From an uncultured Gammaproteobacteria bacterium (GTDB taxonomy: Bacteria > Pseudomonadota > Gammaproteobacteria > UBA4575): 64,000 nucleotides of DNA. Both the position numbers and the translations under genes were made by a program. Location of the stretch: the NCBI GenBank assembly GCA_951812785.1, contig OX638335.1, forward strand, positions 1,755,653-1,819,652, written 5' to 3'. The notes beneath the pieces were generated by a model. The model was not told the DNA's origin. It saw nothing but the letters and a program-made list of their open reading frames with translations, and did no database searches. This document shows, piece by piece, positions 29,481 through 39,531 of the stretch; positions within the stretch are counted from its first letter, which is position 1, and each line of letters begins with the position of its first letter.

Positions 29481-29518
29481 TTTGTATCTCCTCTAGTCAT
29501 CGGGATTAGCCCGAAAAA

Positions 29519-30754
29519 TTAAAAATTACCTTTAACCCAATTTTTTACTTTCCCAAATACAGCAGACAATCCTCCACTGTTATGTTTCTTGTGTTCTGAA
29601 GATTGCTCACTAAGATGTCCAAACAATAACAACCCAACACCTGTTGCATGTATAGGGTTGCGCACAACATCTATCAAACCCGTAACGTATTGCGGCACAC
29701 CTAAACGTACTGGCATATGGAACACCTCTTCGGCTAATTCAATGACCCCTTCCATTTTTGAGCTCCCGCCAGTGAGAACAATTCCCGCGGCAATTAAGTT
29801 TTCATAGCCACTTTTTCTTAACTCAGCCAATATCAAAGACATCAATTCCTCGTAACGTGGTTCAACCACTTCCGCTAATGTTTGTCTTGCCAATCTTCGT
29901 GGTGCTCGATCACCTACGCTTGGCACCTCAATCACTTCATCTGCATTGGTTAATTGACGCAATGCACAGGCATACTTAATTTTAATTTCTTCCGCATACT
30001 GTGTTGGGGTACGCATGGCAATAGCCATATCATTTGTGACTTGATCACCTGCAATTGGAATTACCGCAGTATGTTTAATCGCGCCTTCTGTAAAGACTGC
30101 AATATCAGTAGTGCCACCACCTATATCAACCAAACAAATACCAAGCTCTTTTTCATCTTCAGTTAACACAGCACAACTTGATGCCAGCTGTTCCAAAATA
30201 ACGTCATCAGCTTGCAATCCGCAGCGCTCAATACACTTGATAATATTTTGCGCAGCAGAGACGGCACCTGTTACCAAGTGCACTTTCGCCTCCATGCGTA
30301 CACCCGACATACCTACTGGCTCGCGAATACTTTCTTGCTGATCAATAATAAATTCCTGCGGCAACACATGAAGAATTTTTTGGTCTGCAGGAATAGCCAC
30401 AGCTCTTGCTGCATCAATCACTCTCTCTACATCACTCTCCAGCACTTCGCGATCTCGAATAGCGACAATGCCGTGTGAGTTCATACTCTTTATATGGCTA
30501 CCAGCAATACCCGCATATACTGAGTGAATCCGACACCCCGCCATTAACTCTGCTTCTTCTACGGCGCGCTGAATTGACTGCACAGTGGATTCAATATTAA
30601 CCACAACTCCCTTCTTCAAGCCTCGCGACGCATGAGTCCCTATGCCAATAATTTCCAGTTCATTGTCATCACTCACTTCTGCCACTATCGCAACAATTTT
30701 TGAAGTGCCGATATCTAGCCCTACAATCATTCCGTTTTCAGATTTTCTGCTCAT
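29519..30754 (-). CDS. ftsA: Cell division protein FtsA
   Basis: The 411-residue actin-like ATPase has phosphate loops GLDIGTSKIVAIV (N-terminal) and LVDIGGGTTDIAVF, an adenosine motif near VLTGGSSKMEG, and a C-terminal amphipathic helix (KVKNWVKGNF) for membrane attachment. It tethers FtsZ to the membrane and recruits later division proteins. It is followed by ftsZ after 38 bp. Confidence 0.97.
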   Translation of the reverse strand: MSRKSENGMIVGLDIGTSKIVAIVAEVSDDNELEIIGIGTHASRGLKKGVVVNIESTVQSIQRAVEEAELMAGCRIHSVYAGIAGSHIKSMNSHGIVAIRDREVLESDVERVIDAARAVAIPADQKILHVLPQEFIIDQQESIREPVGMSGVRMEAKVHLVTGAVSAAQNIIKCIERCGLQADDVILEQLASSCAVLTEDEKELGICLVDIGGGTTDIAVFTEGAIKHTAVIPIAGDQVTNDMAIAMRTPTQYAEEIKIKYACALRQLTNADEVIEVPSVGDRAPRRLARQTLAEVVEPRYEELMSLILAELRKSGYENLIAAGIVLTGGSSKMEGVIELAEEVFHMPVRLGVPQYVTGLIDVVRNPIHATGVGLLLFGHLSEQSSEHKKHNSGGLSAVFGKVKNWVKGNF

Positions 30755-30777
30755 ATCTATTTATGAATATAAATTAA

Positions 30778-31521
30778 TTACCCATTCCAACGAACTGCGA
30801 ATCCATTACTATGGCGAAGATCTATACTCGCGATCGCCTCGCGCTCTGCTTCAGTAAACATTGCAAATGAATTTAAACAGCGCTCAATTTGTTTATCTGT
30901 TTGTTCCCTACCAACATTGATTAACATTCCACTCATCAAAGTGATTTCTTTGTCGTAACGCGCGTCTTCTTTAAGCTTTAAAATCCCTGATCCCTCTTCC
31001 TTAAAACGTGCACTATATTTGTAATACAAATCAATCAAGTGTTGCTCTCTTCCTTGCACACTTTGCAGCAATGGCAGCGAAACATATTTTTGCGCGTCCT
31101 CCACGTAGAACAATTCTGCATATTTGTTAATCAAATGATTTTCACCCCAGCGAAAATATGGTTGCTGTTCACTTATTTCTATCACTAACTTGCTCGGCCA
31201 TTGACGTTTTATATTTGCTCGATACACCCATGGAATATCATTTAATTGATCTTCAAACGAACTCAGATCAACAGTAAAAAACCCATCATGCATGTAGTTC
31301 TCAGTAATAGTTCGAATTTCTGATTTACTCACTTTATTCAACACACTCTGAATCTCTATTGTCTTAATGGAGACATCTTCAATTTTTTTAGTCACCCATA
31401 TCCCAGCAATAACCACTAGAGCAACTACAATCAACTTGCCAACCTCACGAAAATCAATGTGGGTTACTTCACTGCTATCACAAGTAACACGATGTTGATT
31501 TCTTTTTATTCTTTTTGTCAT
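30778..31521 (-). CDS. ftsQ: Cell division protein FtsQ
   Basis: The 247-residue bitopic protein has a short cytoplasmic basic N-terminus (MTKRIKRNQHR), one transmembrane segment (about 29-45), and a periplasmic POTRA domain followed by the beta domain (PWVYRANIKRQWPSKLVIEISEQQPYFRW). FtsQ links early and late divisome proteins. It lies between ddlB and ftsA, as usual. Confidence 0.95.
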   Translation of the reverse strand: MTKRIKRNQHRVTCDSSEVTHIDFREVGKLIVVALVVIAGIWVTKKIEDVSIKTIEIQSVLNKVSKSEIRTITENYMHDGFFTVDLSSFEDQLNDIPWVYRANIKRQWPSKLVIEISEQQPYFRWGENHLINKYAELFYVEDAQKYVSLPLLQSVQGREQHLIDLYYKYSARFKEEGSGILKLKEDARYDKEITLMSGMLINVGREQTDKQIERCLNSFAMFTEAEREAIASIDLRHSNGFAVRWNG

Positions 31522-31534
31522 CAGCCACTACTAC

Positions 31535-32458
31535 CTAATTAAATGTCGTATCCAAAATATTCAAAACCAACTGATCAAAATTAATCCCTACGCTTGCTGC
31601 TGCCATCGGTACAAGACTGTGATCAGTCATGCCTGGCACCGTATTCACTTCAAGGAACCAATATCGATCATCTGCATCGACCATCACATCGACACGCCCC
31701 CAGCCCGTTGCTGACGTCGCATTAAACGCGTTTAATGCTTCAGCTTTTAATGCATTCTCTTCAATTTCACCTAAGCCGCAGGGAAGGATATATTGAGTAT
31801 CGTTAGCCTGATATTTTGCTTCAAAATCATAAAAGTCATGCGGCGTTTCAAGCTTAATTACTGGCAATGCAACGCCATTTAATATAGCTACCGTGTATTC
31901 ATCTCCATTCACCCATTGCTCTGCCATCAAAGCACCTTGGTATCTATGCGAATCTTGCTTAGCTGCTATAAATTCTTGCTCATTATTGACTTTATGAATC
32001 CCCAAGCTAGAACCTTCTAATGATGGCTTGACCACAAATGGCACTCCTACAGCCGACACAACTTGCTGATAATCAACAGACTTATCAATCGATATAAATT
32101 TTGGTGAATACACGCCAGCGGTAGTCCATAGCTTTTTAGTCATCACTTTATTCATACATATACTTGAGGCCATTACATCGCTTCCAGTATATGGCAGGTC
32201 GAGTATTTCTAGCCTCCCTTGCATGGTGCCATCTTCACCACCACAACCATGTAAGGCAATAAACACTCGATCAAAACTATTTGCTTGTAAATAGCTAAAA
32301 ATATTTAGATCGACATCAACGCCGTAAGCGTCAACACCACTATTTAATAGTGAATTCAAAACAGCCGTGCCACTTTGCAAAGAGATCTCACGCTCACCTG
32401 AAGCACCCCCCATTAACACGGCAACTTTCCCATACTTTTCTACGTCCACCACTGTCAT
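31535..32458 (-). CDS. ddlB: D-alanine--D-alanine ligase
   Basis: The 307-residue ATP-grasp enzyme has VLMGGASGEREISLQSG at the N-terminus, FIALHGCGGEDGTMQG, and the C-terminal metal site WFLEVNTVPGMTDHSLVP. It makes the D-Ala-D-Ala dipeptide for MurF. The start overlaps the murB stop by 4 bases. Confidence 0.97.
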   Translation of the reverse strand: MTVVDVEKYGKVAVLMGGASGEREISLQSGTAVLNSLLNSGVDAYGVDVDLNIFSYLQANSFDRVFIALHGCGGEDGTMQGRLEILDLPYTGSDVMASSICMNKVMTKKLWTTAGVYSPKFISIDKSVDYQQVVSAVGVPFVVKPSLEGSSLGIHKVNNEQEFIAAKQDSHRYQGALMAEQWVNGDEYTVAILNGVALPVIKLETPHDFYDFEAKYQANDTQYILPCGLGEIEENALKAEALNAFNATSATGWGRVDVMVDADDRYWFLEVNTVPGMTDHSLVPMAAASVGINFDQLVLNILDTTFN

Positions 32459-33354
32459 TTAACTTCCTTATTGCCAAGAAATTTTACTTCTGGCACTAAA
32501 TCTATATTGCACTGTTGTTTTACTTTGTCTTGGACATGCTGCATTAATACTTCTATATCTTCTGCTGTCGCTTTATTTGCATTAATGATGAAATTTGCAT
32601 GTTTGCTAGATACACATGCACCACCAATAGCGAATCCCTTTAGCCCACAATGTTCTATCAAGCTAGCCGCATAACCGCACTCTGGATTCTTAAACACTGA
32701 ACCACAATTTTTTTTACCTATAGGTTGTGATTCTGCGCGCTGAGCAAGTAATTCTTTTATCGACACCACTTTAATTCCATGTTCGTCTAAATTGAGATCA
32801 AAGCTTGCCCCAACGAACCATTCGCCCTCAAAACTTTTTACATGGCGATAACCGTATTCATATTCGCTAACTTCGCGCGTTGAAATTTCTCCGCGCCGAT
32901 TTATCACATCCACATGTGTCACGTTTTGCCATGTTTGCCCACCAAATGCACCTGCGTTCATTGCTAGCGCACCGCCAACTGTTCCGGGAATGCCCGCCAT
33001 GAATTCCAAACCAACAAGACTCTTCGCTACCGTTGCTTTCGCCAGCTTTGCGCATGCCACACCTGCCTGGGCATAAACACTATGTCCATCAAAGCGAATT
33101 TGCTTAAGACCTGTTTGAGTGACAATCACAACACCTTCGATGCCGCCATCACGAATCAATACATTTGAGCCCAACCCCAACCATGTGAGCGGCATATTAG
33201 CTTCGGTATTAGCAAGAAAATAGCTTAGATCTTCAATATCTGCCGGATGAAATACGCATTGCGCATTCCCACCAACACCCCAAGTGTTATAGCGCGACAG
33301 CGACACATCAAATAATAATTTACCGCGTGTTTTAGGTGTATTAAACATAGTCAT
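32455..33354 (-). CDS. murB: UDP-N-acetylenolpyruvoylglucosamine reductase
   Basis: This FAD enzyme of type II MurB length (about 300) has N-terminal FAD-binding motifs (NTWGVGGNAQCVF and GLEFMAGIPGTVGGALAMNAGAFGG). KNCGSVFKNPE contains the catalytic Ser, and EVKFLG the C-terminal Glu. It reduces the enolpyruvyl group to give UDP-MurNAc. Its ATG at 33354 shares one base with the murC TGA stop. Confidence 0.97.
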   Translation of the reverse strand: MTMFNTPKTRGKLLFDVSLSRYNTWGVGGNAQCVFHPADIEDLSYFLANTEANMPLTWLGLGSNVLIRDGGIEGVVIVTQTGLKQIRFDGHSVYAQAGVACAKLAKATVAKSLVGLEFMAGIPGTVGGALAMNAGAFGGQTWQNVTHVDVINRRGEISTREVSEYEYGYRHVKSFEGEWFVGASFDLNLDEHGIKVVSIKELLAQRAESQPIGKKNCGSVFKNPECGYAASLIEHCGLKGFAIGGACVSSKHANFIINANKATAEDIEVLMQHVQDKVKQQCNIDLVPEVKFLGNKEVK

Positions 33355-34784
33355 CACGTTAACTTCACCTCCGCCTGCACTTGCTCATACAGAGATGATG
33401 CTAATTTACCAATACTGCCCGCACCCAAGGTAATCACAATGTCATTTGGCATCACGATTTTCGCCAAAGTAGAACTTAGTTGTTGATCACCCCCTAACAA
33501 CACCGCATCTAATTTCCCTCGTAGACGTAATGCATGAGCAAGCGCACGACTATCAGCATTGTTAATCAATTTTTCACCTGCGGAATAGACATTAAGCAGC
33601 AGCAGTACATCAACTTCATTTAACACAGCAACAAATTCATCAAATAAATCTCTTGTGCGCGTGTAACGATGTGGCTGAAAAACCGCAACAATACGTCTTT
33701 GCGGCCATCCATTACGTATACCATCCACTGTGGCTGCAATTTCTTTAGGATGATGCGCATAATCATCTATAAACTCAGCCTCACCACCATCAAGCGAAAC
33801 AGTGCCAATATGCTGCATTCTTCGCCCAATCCCAGCAAAATGTTTTAGTGCTGAGGCAATTTTTTGCGCTGGCACTTCAAACTCAAGACCTACTGCAATA
33901 CTCGCAAGCGCATTCAATACATTATGTTTTCCAGGTAGATTCAAAGTGAATGTCATTTGCTCTGAAATATTTTTACCATTAACCTTAAATGTCGTTGCCT
34001 CGCCATCATAAACAAGCTCACTAGCATGGAGATCTGCATCCTCACTAAACCCGTAAGTAATATAAGGACGCGCCACTTCTGAAATCAATCCTCGCACTAC
34101 TTCATCATCAATACACAATACTGCTAGACCATAGAATGGAATGTTATGCAGAAATTCTACGAATGCATTACGCAATTTTTCAAAGTCATTCTCATAAGTA
34201 GACAGATGATCCGCATCAATATTAGTCACCACCGAAACCACCGGTTGCAAATGCAAAAACGATGCATCACTTTCATCTGCTTCAGCAACCAAATACTCAC
34301 TGCGACCCAGCTGAGAGTTAGTGCCCACGCTATTTACTCGACCACCTACAATAAAAGTAGGATCCAATCCTGCTTCCGCCATCACTGTTGCAACCAAACT
34401 GGTTGTGGTTGTTTTGCCATGCGTTCCCGCAATTGCAATACCTTGACGAAACCTCATCAGCTCCGCCAACATCTCTGCGCGCCGAATAATCGGTATTCGA
34501 TGCTCTAACGCAGAGACAACTTCTACATTTTCAGGATCAATAGCAGACGACACTACTATCACATCCATATGTTCAATATTTTGCGCTTGATGCGTCGCAT
34601 ATATAGCTGCTCCTAGACTCTCAAGCCTAGTAGTTGTAGCATTAGGATGGTTGTCTGAACCAAATACATTGAATTCAAGATTCAGCATGACTTCAGCAAT
34701 ACCGCTCATACCCACACCACCAATTCCGACAAAAAATACATTTCGTACTTTTCTCATAGGAAGCGTTGGAATTACGTAATTCAT
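33354..34784 (-). CDS. murC: UDP-N-acetylmuramate--L-alanine ligase
   Basis: The 476-residue Mur ligase has an N-terminal UDP-binding Rossmann motif (FVGIGGVGMSGIAEV), the ATP P-loop GTHGKTTTTS (about 115-124), and the C-terminal domain with DDYAHHPKEI and QPHRYTRTRD. It adds L-Ala to UDP-MurNAc. It is coupled tightly to murB. Confidence 0.98.
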   Translation of the reverse strand: MNYVIPTLPMRKVRNVFFVGIGGVGMSGIAEVMLNLEFNVFGSDNHPNATTTRLESLGAAIYATHQAQNIEHMDVIVVSSAIDPENVEVVSALEHRIPIIRRAEMLAELMRFRQGIAIAGTHGKTTTTSLVATVMAEAGLDPTFIVGGRVNSVGTNSQLGRSEYLVAEADESDASFLHLQPVVSVVTNIDADHLSTYENDFEKLRNAFVEFLHNIPFYGLAVLCIDDEVVRGLISEVARPYITYGFSEDADLHASELVYDGEATTFKVNGKNISEQMTFTLNLPGKHNVLNALASIAVGLEFEVPAQKIASALKHFAGIGRRMQHIGTVSLDGGEAEFIDDYAHHPKEIAATVDGIRNGWPQRRIVAVFQPHRYTRTRDLFDEFVAVLNEVDVLLLLNVYSAGEKLINNADSRALAHALRLRGKLDAVLLGGDQQLSSTLAKIVMPNDIVITLGAGSIGKLASSLYEQVQAEVKLT

Positions 34785-35879
34785 CTATTTCTCACACACC
34801 ATCTGGCAACCGCAAGCACTCATGCATTCATCTGCAACTCTTTTACTAGCGTCACTTTGAACTAATTGTTTTGCTGCACAGGCCATATTTATTAGCTGTT
34901 GTGTGTTCCCAAGCAACGCGAATAATGTTTCAGCTAGTTTTTCTGCAGACATCTCAGCTTCAGACACAAGTTGTGCTGCGCCCGCTTTAACATAACTACA
35001 CGCATTTGCTGTTTGATGATCGTCAACCGCATAGGGGTAAGGTACCAGCACAGCACCCAATCCAACTGCAGCCACCTCAGCCAAAGTAATTGCTCCACTT
35101 CGGCATACAATGAGATCTGCCCAAGCGTACGCTTGATCAATGTCATCAATAAACTCATCAACTTTAGCTTGCAGATTATTTTCCTGGTAGCCCTCTAGCA
35201 CTACTTCTCGTCTGTTAGCACCAGTTTGATGCCACACTTCAACTTGCATTAAAGATGAAATAATTCCCAACGCTTGTGGAATAAACTTATTCAATGACGC
35301 AGCGCCTTGACTACCGCCGACAACAAGCAGCCGTTTGGTTACTCCTCGCCCAGTTAATCTTTGCTCAGGGTGTTCAACATGCATTAATTTACTGCGCACC
35401 GGATTACCGCAGTATTCTATTTTTCGCTTTTTGAATTGAATCGGAAACCCTGTAAACATAATGCGACTAAGTGGCGCTAGAATTCGATTAGTCAAACCAA
35501 CAATGGCGTTTTGCTCGTGAATAATTAATGGCTTTCCAAGTGCTACTCCGATTAACGCGCATGGCCCTGCGACAAACCCACCCATACCTAACAATGCGCA
35601 AGGTTTATGCTTCAACACTATACCCAAACCTTCATAAAGCGCTTTCAAAATAATTAATGGCGCACGCAGATACTGCAAGCCCTTACCCCTCAATCCCTGC
35701 ACACTCATTATAGCCAGTGAAAACCCTGCTGCAGGCACCACTCTTGACTCAATACCTTTATTTGTACCCACCCAAATAACTGGTACGCCGCGATCACGCA
35801 GTTCATTTGCTACTGCTAGCGCAGGGAAAACATGCCCCCCTGTGCCTCCTGCCAATATCATCACTGGTTGCATATCCAC
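34785..35879 (-). CDS. murG: UDP-GlcNAc transferase MurG
   Basis: The 364-residue GT-B glycosyltransferase has the Gly-rich loop MILAGGTGGHVFPALAVA, a second loop LLVVGGSQGAASLN, and the donor site RSGAITLAEVAAVGLGAVLVPYPYAVDDHQ. It converts lipid I to lipid II on the inner face of the membrane. It sits in its usual place between ftsW and murC. Confidence 0.98.
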   Translation of the reverse strand: MDMQPVMILAGGTGGHVFPALAVANELRDRGVPVIWVGTNKGIESRVVPAAGFSLAIMSVQGLRGKGLQYLRAPLIILKALYEGLGIVLKHKPCALLGMGGFVAGPCALIGVALGKPLIIHEQNAIVGLTNRILAPLSRIMFTGFPIQFKKRKIEYCGNPVRSKLMHVEHPEQRLTGRGVTKRLLVVGGSQGAASLNKFIPQALGIISSLMQVEVWHQTGANRREVVLEGYQENNLQAKVDEFIDDIDQAYAWADLIVCRSGAITLAEVAAVGLGAVLVPYPYAVDDHQTANACSYVKAGAAQLVSEAEMSAEKLAETLFALLGNTQQLINMACAAKQLVQSDASKRVADECMSACGCQMVCEK

Positions 35880-37073
35880 TTATCCCGCCTTCCGAGTATT
35901 AGTACGCCGCGGCCTATGTACGCGCCTTGCACCTTGCCGATTTACTTCCATATACACTCGCACTAGCAAACCAACTGCAATGCAACTCGCCAACAGGTTA
36001 CTTCCTCCCACGCTTATAAAAGGCATGCTCAACCCTTTGGTGGGCAACAACCCCATATTAACGCCAACGTGAATAGTTGCTTGCAAAGCAAACCAACTAC
36101 CACAGCCGTAAGCAATATGTTGCGCAAACATCATATGTTGCTTTTGAGCACTAGTCGCTAATGAAAAGCAGCGCCAAATAAACATAAAGTAAGTACACAG
36201 CAATATCGCTATACCAATTAGGCCCAGCTCTTCGGCCAACACGGCAAACACAAAATCGTTGTGTGCTTCTGTTAAATAAAATAATTTTTGAATACTGCCA
36301 CCCAAGCCTTCTCCAAAAATTCCACCGTTGCCGATAGCAATTAATGCTTGGGTTAATTGAAAACCGTCTCCCAGTGGGTCTTCAAATGGTCGCCAGAATG
36401 TAGTGACCCGCGACCAACGCTCTTCATTGTTCCGAGCAAGGAAATACATCACTAACACAGAAAATGCGGTTGATAATATAAATGGCGCCAAGCGCACCCC
36501 GCCCAGATAAAGCATCATAAAGACCAAAGCAGTTAACACCACTGTGGAACCAAAGTCAGGCTCCATCATCATCAACACCGCAATAACGCTAACTAATGCC
36601 ATTGGATTTATAAATGCAGAAAATTTTTTTTGCACATTGGTGCCGTGCCTAACAATGTATCCAGAGAGATAAACAATCATGGCTACTTTTGTAAACTCAG
36701 ATACTTGCAATGAGATCGGGCCCAACGCAATCCAGCGGCTACTAGCATTAACAGTTGTACCCAAACCAGGAATTAATACCATCACCAATAACACTATCGT
36801 CACTATTAATAAGAATGGTCCTAGCTGCTCCCAATAAGCCAGTCTAATTCGTGCAACTGTAAAAACACATAACACACCCAAAAGCAAAAACACCATCTGT
36901 TTTTTGACATGAAAGAAAGCATCAGCATGACTTTTATACCCGATCTCTACTGTGGTTGACATCATCATCGTGATGCCAATTCCACACAGAATCATCAACG
37001 CAAACAACATCTGCACATCGATAACGTTAGCAATAGATTCCTGCAAACTGATTTGTTTGGTGTCAGCAACCAT
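35880..37073 (-). CDS. ftsW: Septal peptidoglycan glycosyltransferase FtsW
   Basis: This 397-residue SEDS protein has about ten membrane segments. Family-typical motifs include ARIRLAYWEQLGPF, GAR-like NASSRWIALGPISLQVSEFTK, and the C-terminal GLLPTKGLSMPFISVGGSNLLAS. With FtsI it polymerises septal glycan. The stop is directly followed by murG, and its start overlaps the murD end by 11 bp. The C-terminal tail is basic (RRVHRPRRTNTRK). Confidence 0.97.
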   Translation of the reverse strand: MVADTKQISLQESIANVIDVQMLFALMILCGIGITMMMSTTVEIGYKSHADAFFHVKKQMVFLLLGVLCVFTVARIRLAYWEQLGPFLLIVTIVLLVMVLIPGLGTTVNASSRWIALGPISLQVSEFTKVAMIVYLSGYIVRHGTNVQKKFSAFINPMALVSVIAVLMMMEPDFGSTVVLTALVFMMLYLGGVRLAPFILSTAFSVLVMYFLARNNEERWSRVTTFWRPFEDPLGDGFQLTQALIAIGNGGIFGEGLGGSIQKLFYLTEAHNDFVFAVLAEELGLIGIAILLCTYFMFIWRCFSLATSAQKQHMMFAQHIAYGCGSWFALQATIHVGVNMGLLPTKGLSMPFISVGGSNLLASCIAVGLLVRVYMEVNRQGARRVHRPRRTNTRKAG

Positions 37074-38430
37074 TATTACCCTTTAACACACATTGTTTTA
37101 CAGATGATTGAAATGCTAATCCACGCTCTACGTAATTTGAAAACATATCAAAACTTGCACAAGCGGGAGAGAAGAGAACTGCTTCACCAGGCTTGACTCT
37201 TTGACACGCATACTCAACAGACGATGCTAAAGAACCTTGTTCAGCAACTTCTACAATATCTTTTAATGCATCGATAAACATTTGTTTGTCGCGCCCAAAA
37301 GCAATCACCAAATTAACTCGATTACGCACTGCATCAATTAATGCATCTAAACAGCCACCTTTATACACACCTCCCAAAATCAACACTATTGGACAATCTA
37401 ACCCAGTAATTGCTGAAACAGTCGCACCAATATTTGTACCCTTACTATCATCGATCCATTGCACATTATTGTTTTCCAGCACTAATTCACAACGATGCGA
37501 CAGTCCTTTAAATGTACGGATTGCTTCTATTGCTTTCGCTTGATCTTGTATAAAAGAATCAGTGAGCGCTAAAGCAGCCAAGGCATTTAACTCACCTGTC
37601 ACACCTATTAATGATAAGTCAGCAGTATTAATTAATCGCTGATTGCCGCGAACCAACCAACGACCCTCATCATCCTGCTTAACTCCATAATTGCTTTTTT
37701 GTGGCTCGTCTTGCCCAAAACTAAGTATTCCTTTTAAACTAGAAAAATATTCACCCAGATCTTCATCACGAGGAATAACTTTAAGCTCAGCATTAGCATA
37801 GATCGATTGTTTAATACTTGCGTACTCTTCAAAATTAGCATGCCGATCCAAATGGTCATCGCTCACATTAAGCACTACAGCGGCACGTGGACGAATAGAA
37901 CAGCATATCTCCAACTGAAAACTCGACAACTCTAGTACATAAACATCGATAGACTTATCATCAATTGAATCCAAAACAGGCTCGCCGATATTGGCACATG
38001 CTTTAGCATTAAGACCCTGACTTTCTAGGATCACCGCAACCAATGTAGTGACAGTACTTTTCCCGTTTGAACCAGTAATTGCGATATATGGTTTAGTTAC
38101 CTCACGTGCAAATAATTCAACATCACCTAATAGCTCAGCACCACGACTTACTTCTCGTTGAAACTCAGGTAAGTGTGGAGACACACCTGGACTCAACACG
38201 ATTACATCAGCTTCTTGCAACCATTGCTGATTGAATTTGCCAAAGCAGATTTGTGTATCAGATAAGATGTTTTTTATTTTTGCAGCATTAGGAGGCAGTC
38301 CACGACTGTCCATTATTCGAAAATGTTTATCCCTCGCTGACAAATACTCAACCGTAGACAAGCCTGACGCTCCTGCGCCAATAATCAAGTAATTCGTCAG
38401 ATCAGTTTTCATTGAATGATTTACGCTCAC
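37063..38430 (-). CDS. murD: UDP-N-acetylmuramoylalanine--D-glutamate ligase
   Basis: The protein has N-terminal LIIGAGASGLSTVEYL, P-loop ITGSNGKSTVTTLV, ELSSFQLE and the C-terminal ligase domain with DDSKGTN and LFSPACASFDMFSNYVERG. It adds D-Glu. The start is a GTG, with an in-frame ATG six codons later as an alternative. Confidence 0.97.
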   Translation of the reverse strand: MSVNHSMKTDLTNYLIIGAGASGLSTVEYLSARDKHFRIMDSRGLPPNAAKIKNILSDTQICFGKFNQQWLQEADVIVLSPGVSPHLPEFQREVSRGAELLGDVELFAREVTKPYIAITGSNGKSTVTTLVAVILESQGLNAKACANIGEPVLDSIDDKSIDVYVLELSSFQLEICCSIRPRAAVVLNVSDDHLDRHANFEEYASIKQSIYANAELKVIPRDEDLGEYFSSLKGILSFGQDEPQKSNYGVKQDDEGRWLVRGNQRLINTADLSLIGVTGELNALAALALTDSFIQDQAKAIEAIRTFKGLSHRCELVLENNNVQWIDDSKGTNIGATVSAITGLDCPIVLILGGVYKGGCLDALIDAVRNRVNLVIAFGRDKQMFIDALKDIVEVAEQGSLASSVEYACQRVKPGEAVLFSPACASFDMFSNYVERGLAFQSSVKQCVLKGNNGC

Positions 38431-38436
38431 CTACGT

Positions 38437-39519
38437 CTACCTAAGCTTCAATGTGGCTAAACCAATTAGCACCAAAATCACTGTAATAATCCAAAAGCGC
38501 ACAATCACTCTAGGCTCGGGCCAACCTCTTAATTCAAAATGGTGATGCAACGGCGCCATCTTAAACACTCTTTTCCCCGTTAATTTAAATGATGTCACTT
38601 GAATTATTACTGACAGAGTTTCAACAACAAACACGCCACCCATAATCACCAGCACTATTTCTTGACGAACTAAAACTGCCACTACACCCAACGCCGCACC
38701 CAGAGACAACGCACCAACATCCCCCATAAATACTTGAGCGGGATACGCGTTAAACCACAAAAAACCTAGCCCAGCACCAACTATCGATGCACAAAACACG
38801 ACCAACTCGCCCGCTAAAGGAATGTAAGGAATAGCTAAATACTCAGCAAATGCAGAGTGCCCACTAACATAAGCAAATACTCCTAATGCGCCTGCTACCA
38901 TCGCGGTAGGCATTATGGCTAAACCATCTAAGCCGTCAGTCAAGTTGACTGCGTTGCTTGAACCTACAATCACGAAGTAGGTCAACACGATAAACCAAGC
39001 ACCCATATCAATAACGATATTCTTAAAGAACGGCACATATAGATTGGTCTCAACAGGAACCACTGCTGTTTGGAAAAGCCACCAAGCAGCAATTAATCCA
39101 ACTGCAGATTGCAATCCATACTTAAAACGCGCAGATATACCTGCACTACCACCTTGAATTAATTTTTTAATATCATCAAAAGCGCCAATAGCACCAAATG
39201 AGAAAGTAACAAAGCACACCACCCAGATATAATGATTCTCTAAATTGCTCCACAACAATGTGCTAACCAAAATACTTAGCAATAAAAAAGCTCCACCCAT
39301 AGTTGGCGTGCCAGCCTTCAACAAATGAGTCTGCGGCCCATCCGAACGAATATTTTGTTTCACACTATAGTTTGACAAGCGACGAATCATCGTCGGGCCT
39401 ATAACAAAGCAAATGATCAACGCGGTTAATACACCTAGTATTGAACGTAAGGTCAAATACCCAAATACATTAAAAATGCTGTTATATTGTTCTAGATATT
39501 CAAATAAATATAGAAGCAC
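38437..39519 (-). CDS. mraY: Phospho-MurNAc-pentapeptide transferase MraY
   Basis: The 360-residue polytopic enzyme (ten segments) has the Mg/active-site motifs TPTMGG near the N-terminus, [19 protein letters not shown], and the signature [14 protein letters not shown]. It transfers phospho-MurNAc-pentapeptide to undecaprenyl phosphate, forming lipid I. Confidence 0.98.
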   Translation of the reverse strand: MLLYLFEYLEQYNSIFNVFGYLTLRSILGVLTALIICFVIGPTMIRRLSNYSVKQNIRSDGPQTHLLKAGTPTMGGAFLLLSILVSTLLWSNLENHYIWVVCFVTFSFGAIGAFDDIKKLIQGGSAGISARFKYGLQSAVGLIAAWWLFQTAVVPVETNLYVPFFKNIVIDMGAWFIVLTYFVIVGSSNAVNLTDGLDGLAIMPTAMVAGALGVFAYVSGHSAFAEYLAIPYIPLAGELVVFCASIVGAGLGFLWFNAYPAQVFMGDVGALSLGAALGVVAVLVRQEIVLVIMGGVFVVETLSVIIQVTSFKLTGKRVFKMAPLHHHFELRGWPEPRVIVRFWIITVILVLIGLATLKLR

Positions 39520-39531
39520 GCTAACCTCTTA